Origin: Actinomadura_C sp036008685 | Lineage (GTDB): Bacteria; Actinomycetota; Actinomycetes; Streptosporangiales; Streptosporangiaceae | Length of the DNA: 64,000 bases | Assembly (NCBI GenBank): GCA_036008685.1 | Contig: DASYNF010000096.1 | Coordinates: 12,470-76,469, forward strand | Direction of reading: 5' to 3' | Shown: positions 35,286 through 43,989 of the stretch, piece after piece | How positions within the stretch are numbered: the first letter of the stretch is position 1 | How the letters are laid out: every line of letters begins with the position of its first letter | Notes under the pieces: generated by a model | Database searches by the model: none | Seen by the model: only the letters and a program-made list of their open reading frames with translations | Told to the model about the DNA's origin: nothing | Position numbers and translations under genes: made by a program

Positions 35286-36526
35286 GACTCATCCTTCCCG
35301 AGCTCCGTTGCGACCGGCTCCCAGATCGACGCCCCGGTATCCGGATCGAAGAAGTGCAGACGGCCCGTGTCGACGTGAACCGTGATCCGGTCGCCCACCT
35401 TGACGCGCGTACGGGGGCTGAAACGCGCCACCACGTTGGTACGGGGGGCCTCGGCCGAGGCGAGCACGTCGGTGCCCGCGTCGCGGGCCAGCTCCTTGGT
35501 GTCCTCGGTCACCACCTGGGCGGCGTCCACGGAGAAATGCACGAGCACGTCGGAGCCCATCGCCTCGACGAGGTCGGCCGTGGACTCCAGGCGCGGCCCG
35601 CCATCGGCCGCGACCAGTGCGGCGTCCTCCATGTCCTCGGGCCGCACGCCGACGATGACGTCCTTTCCGATGTGGGCGCGCAGACCGGGTCGGCTCTCCA
35701 GCACCTCGGCGGGGACCGTGACCGGCTGGCCGCCGATCTCCAGCCGAAGCCCCTCACCGCCCTCCGGGGCGGTGAGGGCTCCGGGCAGCAGGTTCATGGC
35801 GGGCGATCCGATGAAGCCCGCGACGAACAGATTGGCCGGCCGGTCATAGAGCTCCTGCGGCGCCGCGACCTGCTGGAGCTCGCCCTTCTTCATCACCGCC
35901 ACGCGGTCTCCGAGCGTCATGGCCTCGGTCTGGTCGTGGGTCACATAGATGGTCGTGACCCCGAGGTCCCGTTGGATCCGGGCGATCTCGGCGCGCATCT
36001 GCACGCGGAGCTTGGCGTCGAGGTTGGACAGCGGCTCGTCCATGAGGAAGGCCTGCGGCTCCCGGACGATCGCGCGGCCCATCGCGACCCGCTGCCGCTG
36101 ACCGCCGGACAGGTTGCGGGGCCTGCGGTCGAGGTGTTCACGGAGGCCCAGGATGTCGGCGACCCGGTCCACTTTCTCCCGGATCTGTTCCTTCGGCACC
36201 TTGCGCAGGGACAGTCCGAAACCGATGTTGTCGCGTACGGAAAGGTGCGGATAAAGAGCGTAACTCTGGAACACCATCGCGACGTCGCGGTCCCGCGGCG
36301 GGACGCGGTTGACGACTCTTTCTCCGATCCGGAGCGTCCCCTCGGAGATGTCCTCGAGGCCGGCCACCATTCGCAACGCGGTGGTCTTGCCGCAGCCCGA
36401 GGGGCCGACCAGAACCAGGAACTCACCGTCGACGATCTCCAGACTCAGGTCGGTGACGGCACGCGTGCCGTCGGGGTACACCTTCCCCATCCCGCCCAGG
36501 ACCACCTCTGCCACGGCGTCTCCCAT
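35282..36526 (-). CDS. sugar ABC transporter ATPase (UgpC/MalK type)
   Basis: 414 residues from ATG 36526 (an earlier in-frame ATG lies at 36550). Walker A GPSGCGKTT, Q-loop VFQSYALYPH, signature LSGGQRQRVAMGRAI, Walker B FLMDEPLSNLDAKL, H-loop VTHDQTEAM and a TOBE-type regulatory domain. It heads a complete importer operon, unlike the solitary ATPase at 30059. A 15-bp palindrome lies about 100 bp upstream. Confidence 0.93.
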   Translation of the reverse strand: MGDAVAEVVLGGMGKVYPDGTRAVTDLSLEIVDGEFLVLVGPSGCGKTTALRMVAGLEDISEGTLRIGERVVNRVPPRDRDVAMVFQSYALYPHLSVRDNIGFGLSLRKVPKEQIREKVDRVADILGLREHLDRRPRNLSGGQRQRVAMGRAIVREPQAFLMDEPLSNLDAKLRVQMRAEIARIQRDLGVTTIYVTHDQTEAMTLGDRVAVMKKGELQQVAAPQELYDRPANLFVAGFIGSPAMNLLPGALTAPEGGEGLRLEIGGQPVTVPAEVLESRPGLRAHIGKDVIVGVRPEDMEDAALVAADGGPRLESTADLVEAMGSDVLVHFSVDAAQVVTEDTKELARDAGTDVLASAEAPRTNVVARFSPRTRVKVGDRITVHVDTGRLHFFDPDTGASIWEPVATELGKDES

Positions 36527-36627
36527 GCTCTCTGATCTGCGCTTATGCAAGACCCGGCCGTGCCCTCCCGGACGGAGGCGGGACGCCTTGCCGCGAGGGC
36601 ACGTCTAGGTCCTACCATCGCCGCCGC

Positions 36628-36642
36628 ATTTCGTGGCGAAAT
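36628..36642. promoter_or_regulatory. palindrome upstream of the complete sugar ABC operon
   Basis: ATTTCG-TGG-CGAAAT, a perfect 6-bp inverted repeat with a three-base spacer, in the AT-richer 233-bp region between the M24 peptidase stop and the ATPase start. It differs from the LacI site at 29879 in lacking the central GGAAACGTTTCC. Candidate operator for the ABC operon. Confidence 0.5.
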
Positions 36643-36759
36643 CAGGACGCAATGACAGTGGTTGTAAAGAGATCGTTATTTACGAATCCATATTCTTCAT
36701 CCACATGTCCGAAACCTGCAGAAGTAAGGACCGAAAAGGCCTTTCCGAGCCGGGATCGC

Positions 36760-37911
36760 TTAATGATCAATGACGATCAGGGTACGGTCCACCAGGTTCA
36801 TCCGCTCGTGGCCGTCCTCGGTGCACACCACGATGTCCTCGATGCGCGCGCCGTGCGGCCCCGGATAGATCCCCGGCTCGATCGAGAAGGCCATTCCGGC
36901 CTCGAGCGGCTCGGTGTTGCCCGCCACGATGTAGGGATCCTCGTGGGTCTCCAGGCCGATGCCGTGCCCGGTGCGGTGCACGAAGAACTCCCCGTACCCC
37001 GCCTCGGCGATGATGTCGCGGGCCGCGGCGTCCACGGCCTCCGGGGTCACGCCCGGCCGTACGGCCTCGCACGCCGCCTGCTGCGCCTCGCGGAGGACCC
37101 CGTAGTAGGCGAGGAAGTCGGCCGGCGGCCGCCCCACGACATAGGTGCGCGTCTCGTCGGAGCAGTAGCCCGTCGGCATGGTGCCGCCGATGTCGACGAC
37201 GACGGGATCGCCGGCCTGGATCACCCGGTCGGAGACCTCGTGGTGGGGGCTCGCGCCGTTGGGACCCGAACCCACGATCGCGAAGTCCACGCTGACGTGG
37301 CCCTCCGCGATGATGGCCTCGGAGATGTCCTTGGCCACCTCGCGCTCGGTACGGCCGGGCTTGAGCAGCGTGGGCACGATCTGGTGCACCCGGTCGATGG
37401 CCGCGCCCGCCTCACGCAGCGCCTCGATCTCCGCGGGGCTCTTGCGCATCCGCAGCTCGCGCAGCACAGTCCCCGCCGCGACCTGCTCGGCGCCGGGCAG
37501 TGCGTCGCGCAGCCGCAGCGCCATCACCGCCCACATGCGGTCGGCCACGCCGACGCGCGAGACGTCCCCCGGCAGGCGCCCCGCGACCAGCGCGAAGGGG
37601 TCGTCGGTCTCGCCCCACGCGATCATCTCCAGGCCGAGGCGGCCGGCCGGGGAGGCCTGGGCGGCCGGGAGCTCCAGCCTCGGTACGACCAGGAAGGGCT
37701 CGTCCGCCGCCGGGACCACCAGGCAGGTCAGCCGTTCCAGCTGGATCGCGTCATAACCCGTCACATAGCGCAGGTCGGGGCCCGGGGTGAGCACGACCGC
37801 GCCGAGCCCGGACCGCGCGGTGGCCTCCTGCACCCGGGCGAGCCGCTCGGTTGGATACAACTCCGTTGTCACATCCGCGTTCACCTGATCCGCGCCGGCG
37901 CCCCCTGCCAT
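36760..37911 (-). CDS. M24 family Xaa-Pro peptidase (PepQ/aminopeptidase P-like)
   Basis: 383-residue metallopeptidase that releases residues N-terminal to proline. The C-terminal pita-bread domain has all five metal ligands: Asp in VVVDIGGTMPTGYCSDETR (two), His in GHGIGLETHEDP, Glu in FSIEPGIYPGPHGARIED and the final Glu. The N-terminal creatinase-like domain is complete. There is no signal peptide. Close to but separated from the sugar operon downstream. Confidence 0.93.
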   Translation of the reverse strand: MAGGAGADQVNADVTTELYPTERLARVQEATARSGLGAVVLTPGPDLRYVTGYDAIQLERLTCLVVPAADEPFLVVPRLELPAAQASPAGRLGLEMIAWGETDDPFALVAGRLPGDVSRVGVADRMWAVMALRLRDALPGAEQVAAGTVLRELRMRKSPAEIEALREAGAAIDRVHQIVPTLLKPGRTEREVAKDISEAIIAEGHVSVDFAIVGSGPNGASPHHEVSDRVIQAGDPVVVDIGGTMPTGYCSDETRTYVVGRPPADFLAYYGVLREAQQAACEAVRPGVTPEAVDAAARDIIAEAGYGEFFVHRTGHGIGLETHEDPYIVAGNTEPLEAGMAFSIEPGIYPGPHGARIEDIVVCTEDGHERMNLVDRTLIVIDH

Positions 37912-38061
37912 AACGGACGGGAGCTCGGCGCTTCCCTCCCTCGAGATGTCGGTGGGTCTTCCGTCCCGGCTTGCACCTGGGATGACGTCAAGGCGCCAAT
38001 CTAATCGCGGACGACCCCGCCCGCACGCCCGCCCCCGCTCACGCGGCGGGTGTCCTTGGTT

Positions 38062-38433
38062 TCAGCGACCTGAGGGCGGGTCGAGAAGCTCGACCTCGAT
38101 GGCAAGGACGCCGAGGGCCTCCTTCTCCGGCCCGTAGATGCGGTGGATGTCGACGAGCTGCTGATCGCGGGGGCTGTCGGGGTCGACGTTGGCCGGCCCC
38201 TCCCCGTCGAGCATCTCCTCGAAGGAGTCGTAGCGGGTGACGCGCTTGACCCGGGTGAGTCGGTCGTCGCGGCCGCACACGAAGCGGATGTGGTCGCCGT
38301 CCTTCAGATCACGCAGCTTGGGATACTGGACGCGGACTTCGACGGTCTTGCGGCCGGCGGCGACCAGGTCGAAGTAACGGCGGTAGAGGTTCATCTCCCG
38401 GGCGCGCACGCCCGGGGCTGGCCTGCTGGTCAT
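38062..38433 (-). CDS. ASCH domain protein
   Basis: 123 residues from ATG 38433, or 90 from ATG 38394. The ASCH fold (a PUA-like RNA-binding beta-barrel) is recognisable in MNLYRRYFDLVAAGRKTVEVRVQYPKLRDLKDGDHIRFVC and the following strands. ASCH proteins are thought to act in RNA metabolism; some hydrolyse N4-acetylcytidine. The start overlaps the stop of the broken epimerase by four bases (ATGA), so it was probably co-translated with the intact ancestor. Confidence 0.82.
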   Translation of the reverse strand: MTSRPAPGVRAREMNLYRRYFDLVAAGRKTVEVRVQYPKLRDLKDGDHIRFVCGRDDRLTRVKRVTRYDSFEEMLDGEGPANVDPDSPRDQQLVDIHRIYGPEKEALGVLAIEVELLDPPSGR

Positions 38434-39307
38434 GATCCGGTCCGGTTCCTGGGCGGTGTGGCCTCGGTGGAAGTACGTGGGGTCGGCGAGCATCCTCCGG
38501 ACGAGCCGACGAGGGCGTCGAAGGCCCCGCCGTCCTGCTGTGCGAGCAGGGCCTGTTCCTCCTCGGGAGAGAAACCGCGCCGCAGCGGCGGCTCTCCACG
38601 TTCGCGGTCCCAGGCCAGGACGTCGGCCGCCGTCACCTCCAACGGAGTCGCGGACATGCCCGCCGCCCGGGCACGTGCCGAGCTGCGCTGCTGCGTCGGC
38701 CGGTTCGTCCGTACCAGCGGGAACAGCGGGGGCACACCATCGGGTGACACCGGCACGATCTCGACCTGGGTGCCCGCCACACGCGCACAGGTCTCGATGA
38801 GCCCACCGAGCGTGATCGGCTCGGCCGGCCCCACCGCGTGATAGACGCCAGGGCGATCGTCAACGAGCAACCGCACCACCAGGCGGGCCAGGTCTCGCGA
38901 GTCGGTGACCTGCACCGGCTGCTCGGGGTCGGCAGGCAGCGCCACCCGTCCGCCGCGCGTGGCCCGGCGCACCCAGTACGTGAACGTGTCCGACGGGTCG
39001 TGCCGCCCGACCACCTTCCCCGGCCGCACGATCGTCGCCCGCGAGCCGTACCGGGCCACCACATCGTCCTCGCAGGCCACCTTGAGCGGACCGTAGGTGC
39101 CGTCGTCGAGCTCCTCGGTGTCCCGCACGGGCGGACGGCGTGGAGTGTCCTCGGTCGAGCCCGGCCCCACCCCCGTGCGCTGGTACACCGCGTGGCTGGA
39201 GATGAACAGGTACCGGCCGACGCGGTCACCTCGGCCCCTGTACGGAGAGCGTCCTCCACGATGGCGCGGCCCACGAAAGACGTCCCGCCAAGCACAAGAA
39301 TCCGCAT
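38430..39307 (-). pseudogene. NAD-dependent epimerase/reductase, disrupted by internal deletion and frameshift
   Basis: The first 24 codons from ATG 39307 are a normal Rossmann start (MRILVLGGTSFVGRAIVEDA, then RTGAEVT). Directly after this, near 39218-39226, the sequence continues in another frame with GRYLFISSHAVYQRTGVG, the segment that in intact relatives comes about 65-70 residues later. The rest (RATIVRPGKVVGRHDPSDTFTYWVRRA..., DLARLVVRLLVDDRPGVYHAVGP) is normal to the stop at 38430. A roughly 200-bp deletion not divisible by three explains this. The catalytic and NAD-binding middle is lost, so the gene is inactive unless this is an assembly error. Confidence 0.85.
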
Positions 39308-39419
39308 GGTCGTGGACACTACCGAGAGTCAGTAAGGACGTCGTGGCTCATGCCTCTGGGCGCGAGCCGGTCTCCGGCAGGCCTCTCGGAGCGTCGGAAC
39401 CCCTGGCTGCGGACTACAT

Positions 39420-39464
39420 GCAAAAGGCCCGTCCCTCCGCTACAGCGGGGAGGTGGGCCTTTGC
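39420..39464 (-). terminator. terminator downstream of DUF397 gene
   Basis: Hairpin with outer stem GCAAAGGCCCAC paired to GGGCCTTTTGC (one bulge) and a partial inner stem, 24 bp after the DUF397 stop on the minus strand, ending in CTTTTGC. It separates this cassette from the broken epimerase. Confidence 0.7.
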
Positions 39465-39487
39465 GACGTTCTGGTCCCTGGTCCGGT

Positions 39488-39682
39488 TTACAGCTCCAGC
39501 GCGCCGGTCTTGATACGGGAGACGAGGGCGTGAAAAGTCCGAGCCGAAACGCTCAGGTGGCCGGCGGCCGGGTTCTTGCTGTCCCGGATACCGATCTCAG
39601 ACCCCAGGCGAGCCAGCTCGACACAGTCGCCGCCCTGGGGGCCGCTTCGACTCGACTTGCGCCAAGCCGGACGGGCGTTCAT
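39488..39682 (-). CDS. DUF397 domain protein
   Basis: 64-residue DUF397 protein (WRKSSRSGPQGGDCVELARLGSEIGIRDSKNP), the short partner found beside XRE-DUF5753 regulators in nearly all streptomycetes and relatives (whiJ/abaA-type cassettes). Work on such pairs suggests the small protein antagonises or modulates the DNA-binding partner in development or antibiotic control. Its ATG overlaps the XRE gene stop by four bases, consistent with equimolar expression. Confidence 0.93.
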   Translation of the reverse strand: MNARPAWRKSSRSGPQGGDCVELARLGSEIGIRDSKNPAAGHLSVSARTFHALVSRIKTGALEL

Positions 39683-40488
39683 GACATCTCCTCCAGCGTT
39701 TGCTTGATCAGGCTTCGCGAGGAATCCACGGGCAACGCTTTTGCTCCGATCCGGTCATACCGGATTCCGAACGATCGTACCTCCGAGAAGTCCGGGACCA
39801 GCCTGCCGCCCTGCGGAGCCTCGACGTAGGCGACATCTCCGGTATCTACGGTCATGATCTTGAAGCTCCCGTCCAGGCCATCGTGCGCACCAGCCGAGCG
39901 AGGTACCACACGGAGCCTGGTATCAGGTAGCTCAGAGACCTCCAGGAGTCGCTCCAACTGGTCCCGCATGATCTGGCGCCCGCCCACAGGACGGTCTAGT
40001 ACGCCCTCGTCCAACAAGACCCAGAGCAGCGGCGGTTTGTGCCTGCTGAGAGTCTTCTGTCGCGCCATCCGAGTGGCCACCAGCACGTCGAGCTGGTCTA
40101 CTCCGCCCTCACGCAGAAGCGCATGGGCGTACTCCTCGGTCTGAAGCAGCCCGGGGACCACTAACGCCTCATAGATCTTGAGCACCACGGCTTTGGCCTC
40201 ATACTCGACATGCTGCTTGAACCAGTCTGGGTCGTGGCCGGCCCTGGCGAAGGTCAGGAGTCTGAGGAAGTGCCCTCCGGTATCCCACAGCCGGTCCAGC
40301 ATCTTCGCCTCGACGTCTCCGAGTCGGCGTCGACCATTCTCGACGTTGGATACCCAGCCCTTTGAGCGGTTGATTATCCGCCCGATCTGCTCCAAGGTCT
40401 GACCATGCTTCACGCGGTAACGCCGCAGGTCATAGGTGAGCCAGTCCCAGAGTGAGGCGTTCGGATCAATAGACTCAGCGGCACCCAT
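39679..40488 (-). CDS. XRE family regulator with DUF5753 domain
   Basis: 269 residues. The N-terminal helix-turn-helix (RVKHGQTLEQIGRIINRSKGWVSNVENGRRRL) is followed by a DUF5753 domain (KIYEALVVPGLLQTEEYAHALLREGG, RMARQKTL, LDEGVLDRPVGGRQIMRDQL). This is the WhiJ-like regulator of the DUF397/XRE/HATPase trio. Two tandem copies of a 9-bp motif just upstream of its start may be its own operator. Confidence 0.93.
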   Translation of the reverse strand: MGAAESIDPNASLWDWLTYDLRRYRVKHGQTLEQIGRIINRSKGWVSNVENGRRRLGDVEAKMLDRLWDTGGHFLRLLTFARAGHDPDWFKQHVEYEAKAVVLKIYEALVVPGLLQTEEYAHALLREGGVDQLDVLVATRMARQKTLSRHKPPLLWVLLDEGVLDRPVGGRQIMRDQLERLLEVSELPDTRLRVVPRSAGAHDGLDGSFKIMTVDTGDVAYVEAPQGGRLVPDFSEVRSFGIRYDRIGAKALPVDSSRSLIKQTLEEMS

Positions 40489-40498
40489 CGGTCACTCT

Positions 40499-40516
40499 CC
40501 GAGGTATCCGAGGTAT
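40499..40516. repeat. tandem 9-bp repeat before the XRE gene
   Basis: CCGAGGTAT twice in tandem (40499-40507, 40508-40516) in the region immediately upstream of the XRE start at 40488. On the coding strand it reads ATACCTCGG twice, ahead of GGAGAG. Candidate autoregulatory operator. Confidence 0.5.
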
Positions 40517-40605
40517 CCGGCAACGGCGACAAGCTAACCCAGAGCTGCGACCATTGCCAGGCATAGACGGAAAGAAGTCGGAGAGACGACTTAGGGCGGT
40601 ACGAG

Positions 40606-41028
40606 ATGGACACACAAGCGACCGGAACGGGCAGAACGCGCCTACAGGTCACTTTGGTGCCGATTCCTCAGTCCGTCCACATCGCCCGGGTGTTCGTACG
40701 GCACCAGCTCCTCAGCCTGAGGTACGCGGATCTGATCGAGGACGCCTGCACGATCGCGTCGGAACTCGTCACCAACGCGGTCCGGGCGACGAAGAGCAGC
40801 CCCCTCCAGACCCAGGGGCGGATAGAGCTGTACCTCGGCCCGCACCGCGGCCGGATGCTGCTCGAGGTCTGGGATCCGGCACCGTGGATGCCGACGTTCG
40901 AAGAGCCGGACTACGAGGCCGAGTCCGGCAGGGGCCTCCACATCGTCAGACAACTCGCCGCCGAGCTCGGCTGGGAGGAGGACAAAGAGCGCGGAGGCAA
41001 GACCGTATGGGCCCTACTCGGTCAATAG
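40606..41028 (+). CDS. HATPase_c_2 anti-sigma-factor-like ATP-binding protein
   Basis: 140-residue GHKL-type ATPase/kinase of the RsbW/SpoIIAB group (IASELVTNAVRATKSS with the N-box, EVWDPAPWMP with the G1-like box, SGRGLHIVRQLAAELGW). Such proteins bind sigma factors or phosphorylate anti-anti-sigma factors. It is the third member of the DUF397/XRE/HATPase trio, divergent from the XRE gene and sharing its 117-bp control region. No adjacent sigma factor gene. Confidence 0.9.
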   Translation: MDTQATGTGRTRLQVTLVPIPQSVHIARVFVRHQLLSLRYADLIEDACTIASELVTNAVRATKSSPLQTQGRIELYLGPHRGRMLLEVWDPAPWMPTFEEPDYEAESGRGLHIVRQLAAELGWEEDKERGGKTVWALLGQ

Positions 41029-41140
41029 GCTCTCGTGGGTGCACCGCTCCTGCGAACAGAGCACCCTTTCCCCGTGCGCGCTCGCGCACGGTCACGGCCT
41101 TGGGGAGGCCGCGGCCGAACAGACGTGCGACGATGGGCCG

Positions 41141-42061
41141 ATGCCCGGCCTGATGCTGCTCGACACGCCCAGCCTGTACTACCGCGCCTTCTACGGCGTC
41201 CCCGAGTCGGTGACCGCGCCCGACGGCACGCCGGTCAACGCCGTACGCGGTCTGCTCGACATGATCGCTCGGCTCGTCCGGGACCGGTCACCGGAGCGTC
41301 TGGTCTGTTGCATGGACGCGGACTGGCGGCCGGCGTTCCGGGTGGCCGCGCTTCCGTCCTACAAGGCCCACCGGGTGGCCGAGACCGAGGACCGGGGCGG
41401 CACCGAGGAGACCCCCGACCCGCTGGAGGCACAGCTTCCGATCATCGACGAGGTGCTCGACGCCTTCGGCCTGACCCGGCTGGGCGTGGCCGGCTACGAG
41501 GCCGACGACGTCATCGGAACTCTCGCGACCAGGACCGAGGGGCCGGTGGACATCGTCACCGGAGACCGGGACCTGTTCCAGCTCGTCGATGACCGCGGCC
41601 CGGTCCAGGTGCTCTACACCGCCCGGGGCATCAGGAACCTGCAGATCATGGGCGAGAAGGAGATCGCCGACAAATACGCCATCCCGGGCGACGCCTACGC
41701 CGAGTTCGCGACACTGCGCGGCGACCCGAGCGACGGCCTCCCCGGCGTGCCCGGGGTCGGCGACAAGACCGCGGCCGCGCTGATCACCAGGTTCGGCTCC
41801 GTCGACGGGGTCCTGGCGGCCATGGACGCCGGCGAGACCGAGGGCTTTCCGCCGGGCAGCCGGGCGCGGGTCGACCGGGCCCGGGATTACCTGGCCGCGG
41901 CCGGGACGGTCGTACGGGTCGTGACGGACATCGCCATCCCGGAGCTCCGCGACCGGTTGCCGGCCTCCCCGCCCGACCCCGGGGCCGTCGCGCGGCTCGC
42001 CGACCGGTGGAACCTCAAGGGACCGGCGGACCGGCTGCTCGCCGCACTGCGCGATCACTGA
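41141..42061 (+). CDS. 5'-3' exonuclease (FEN family)
   Basis: 306-residue stand-alone homologue of the DNA polymerase I 5'-nuclease domain. Metal-binding acidic clusters are visible (MLLDTPSLYYRAFYGV, VCCMDADWRPAFR, GYEADDVIGTLA, IVTGDRDLFQLVDD), as is the helix-hairpin-helix LPGVPGVGDKTAAALITRFGS. It probably removes RNA primers or flaps. Start at ATG 41141; GACGAT at 41129-41134 six bases before it suggests a leaderless transcript. Confidence 0.92.
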   Translation: MPGLMLLDTPSLYYRAFYGVPESVTAPDGTPVNAVRGLLDMIARLVRDRSPERLVCCMDADWRPAFRVAALPSYKAHRVAETEDRGGTEETPDPLEAQLPIIDEVLDAFGLTRLGVAGYEADDVIGTLATRTEGPVDIVTGDRDLFQLVDDRGPVQVLYTARGIRNLQIMGEKEIADKYAIPGDAYAEFATLRGDPSDGLPGVPGVGDKTAAALITRFGSVDGVLAAMDAGETEGFPPGSRARVDRARDYLAAAGTVVRVVTDIAIPELRDRLPASPPDPGAVARLADRWNLKGPADRLLAALRDH

Positions 42062-42163
42062 CACGGGTCTGTGTCATCTGACACAGACCGCACATGCCGC
42101 ATGGCGCAGCATTCCGGCGTATGGCGCGTTTCCATCGAGGTAGCCGAGCCACGGGAGAGTGCC

Positions 42164-42676
42164 ATGACGATCCTGACCGGTCCCCCCGACCTCCTCCCCC
42201 GCCGCGATGACTCCTCGACCCGGGTCATCACCAGCACGGCCGACGTCATCGCGGTGGTACGGGAGTCCAACCACGCGACGGCCCTGGCCGGATGGACGGT
42301 GCCGACCATCGCCATGGGCCTTGTGCTCCAGGCCGGCACCGTCCGCGCCATCGAGTCCACACTCACGACGTTCGTGCTCATGGGGCTGCTGCTGCCCGTG
42401 CTGGTCGCGGTCGGCCATGTGGTCATCCTGCTGCGGGAGGCGGCCTGGATGGCTTCGGACGCCGCGGTGATCGCCGTCGGCGTCGAAGGCACGGACACGG
42501 GGGCCGCCGACGGCGACGCCCCCTCCCGGGACGCCGTCGACCGGCTCAACCTCCTGATCGCCCTCATCCAGATCCGCGACTGGCTCGCCCGTCGCGCGCT
42601 GACCTGGGCCTACGGAGCCTTGATCGGGTTCCTGGCCTGGAGCCTGCTGGCCGTTCACCTGCGGGCCGGCGGATGA
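42164..42676 (+). CDS. membrane protein of unknown function
   Basis: 170 residues. Three hydrophobic segments are predicted: about residues 39-60 (GWTVPTIAMGLVLQAGTV), 65-92 (LTTFVLMGLLLPVLVAVGHVVILL) and 145-166 (WAYGALIGFLAWSLLAVH). Between the last two is a hydrophilic loop with an Asp/Gly/Ala-rich stretch. No family recognised. Start at ATG 42164 after GGGAGAG. It sits 100 bp after the exonuclease and before a Crp-type regulator; a link is not evident. Confidence 0.75.
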   Translation: MTILTGPPDLLPRRDDSSTRVITSTADVIAVVRESNHATALAGWTVPTIAMGLVLQAGTVRAIESTLTTFVLMGLLLPVLVAVGHVVILLREAAWMASDAAVIAVGVEGTDTGAADGDAPSRDAVDRLNLLIALIQIRDWLARRALTWAYGALIGFLAWSLLAVHLRAGG

Positions 42677-42839
42677 CGGGGCCGGCATCCGCGGCCCTGG
42701 GTCAACCACCCACTCCCCCAGGCCCGGATGCCGGCTTCTCTCAGGTCTTGTCAGATCGTCCGGAAATGGTTCAACTGGAGGCTGTTCGTCCCACGATCGC
42801 GATCCTCTGAACAAGAGGGCTCACGGAAACGGATGCCCT

Positions 42840-43547
42840 GTGCCCGAAAGGACCCCCACACCGCCCAGGGGCGGTTTCTGGACCACCCTCGACGAGGCCG
42901 AGCGCGCCGCACTGCGAGCCGTCGCTCGGCCTCGTACGTATGCGGTCAAGATGCCGCTGTGCTACCAGGGCGACGAATCCGACCACATCATCGTCATCGA
43001 GCGGGGATGGGCGAAGGTGACCTCCGCCACCGAGGACGGGCACGAGGTGGTGCTCGCGGTGCGCGGACCCGGCGACCTCATCGGCGAGAGCGCGGGCCTC
43101 GGTGATCGTCAGCGCTCGGCCACCGTGACGGCCATCAGCACGCTGTGGGGCCTGGTCGTACCGGCCGGCCGGTTCGCCATGTTCCTGGACGAGCATCCGC
43201 GGGCGTGGCGCATGGTCAGCGGCACGTTCATCCGCCGCCTGGACGACGCCGGCCGCAGGGTGCAGGCCCACGCCTCCGCGGAGGCGAGCCGCCGGCTCGC
43301 TCTCCTCCTGCTCGACCTCTGCGACCTCTCGGAGCAGTACGACCGGCCGGGCCCGGACGGCAGCATCGAGATCAGGCCACCGTTATCCCAGGAGGAGCTC
43401 GGCAGCTGGGTGGACGCCTCACGTGAGACCGTGGCCCGGGCCCTGAAGGAGTGGCGCGCACTCGGGCTCGTCCGGACCGGACGGCGCAAGATCACCATCC
43501 TGGACCGGCCCCGGCTGCTGGCCTACGCCCGTAGGCGGCCGGAGTGA
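42840..43547 (+). CDS. Crp/Fnr family transcriptional regulator
   Basis: 235 residues: an N-terminal cyclic-nucleotide-binding-like beta-roll (RTYAVKMPLCYQGDESDHIIVIERGWAKVTS, RGPGDLIGESAGLGDRQRSATVTAI), a long dimer helix, and a C-terminal winged helix (PLSQEELGSWVDASRETVARALKEWRALGLVRT). It lacks the cysteines of FNR iron-sulfur sensors, so a nucleotide or small-molecule signal is more likely. GTG start. The target is unknown. Confidence 0.92.
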   Translation: MPERTPTPPRGGFWTTLDEAERAALRAVARPRTYAVKMPLCYQGDESDHIIVIERGWAKVTSATEDGHEVVLAVRGPGDLIGESAGLGDRQRSATVTAISTLWGLVVPAGRFAMFLDEHPRAWRMVSGTFIRRLDDAGRRVQAHASAEASRRLALLLLDLCDLSEQYDRPGPDGSIEIRPPLSQEELGSWVDASRETVARALKEWRALGLVRTGRRKITILDRPRLLAYARRRPE

Positions 43548-43567
43548 CGCGAAGGCGCGCCCGGCGG

Positions 43568-43605
43568 CGGACCCGCCATGGCCTGGCGGACCCGCCATGG
43601 CCTGG
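43568..43605 (+). repeat. 19-bp tandem duplication
   Basis: Two perfect 19-bp copies (43568-43586 and 43587-43605), each containing the 6-bp palindrome CCATGG, between the Crp gene stop and the small membrane protein stop. Probably a slippage duplication in a convergent intergenic region. Confidence 0.7.
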
Positions 43606-43641
43606 TAGGGTCCGCCGGCGCGGACGCGCCCCTGCCCCGGC

Positions 43642-43815
43642 TCAGCGCCTGCGGCCCCGCCAGCTCGAACCCGCTCCGACCCCCGCGAGGTGCAGGGCGA
43701 TGAACAGCAGACCCAGCGTGACCAGGGTGGAATAGTTGAAGGCGTCCGAGTGGATGTCGGCGAGGTCGAAGAGCAACGCGAGAGCGAAGATGGCGGCCGC
43801 GACGATGGCGAGCAT
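43642..43815 (-). CDS. small membrane protein, 57 residues
   Basis: Start MLAIVAAAIFALALLFDLAD, then a short polar linker around HSDAFNYS and a second helix LVTLGLLFIALHLAGVG, ending in an Arg-rich tail (SWRGRRR) that should face the cytoplasm. ATG 43815 has GGAGG six to ten bases upstream, and codons show the normal GC bias, so it is very likely real although short. It resembles small two-helix proteins common in actinomycetes; the function is unknown. Confidence 0.8.
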   Translation of the reverse strand: MLAIVAAAIFALALLFDLADIHSDAFNYSTLVTLGLLFIALHLAGVGAGSSWRGRRR

Positions 43816-43950
43816 GGTGACCTCCGGTCGGAACGGTTATCAATGCGCCTTGTCCCTCGAAGCGCACACCAGAGATCTCCTGATCGTTCTGCCTCAAACC
43901 TGCACGAGCCGGCCTCGATCCGTTCGGTGCCGAACAGAGACCTGATCACC

Positions 43951-43978
43951 GACCCGGTCCCCGGCCGGGGACCGGGTC
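43951..43978 (-). terminator. helY terminator
   Basis: A 28-bp perfect palindrome (GACCCGGTCCCC around GGCC) 11 bp after the helicase stop on the minus strand, able to form a 12-bp stem with a four-base loop. It could act in both directions. Confidence 0.75.
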
Positions 43979-43989
43979 GGGAGCGGCCG

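Noticed and set aside
32175..35378. Very long plus-strand open frame (over 1000 codons) across the sugar operon
   Set aside because: It is antisense to two permeases and a binding protein that all match families; the long frame is a side effect of high GC.
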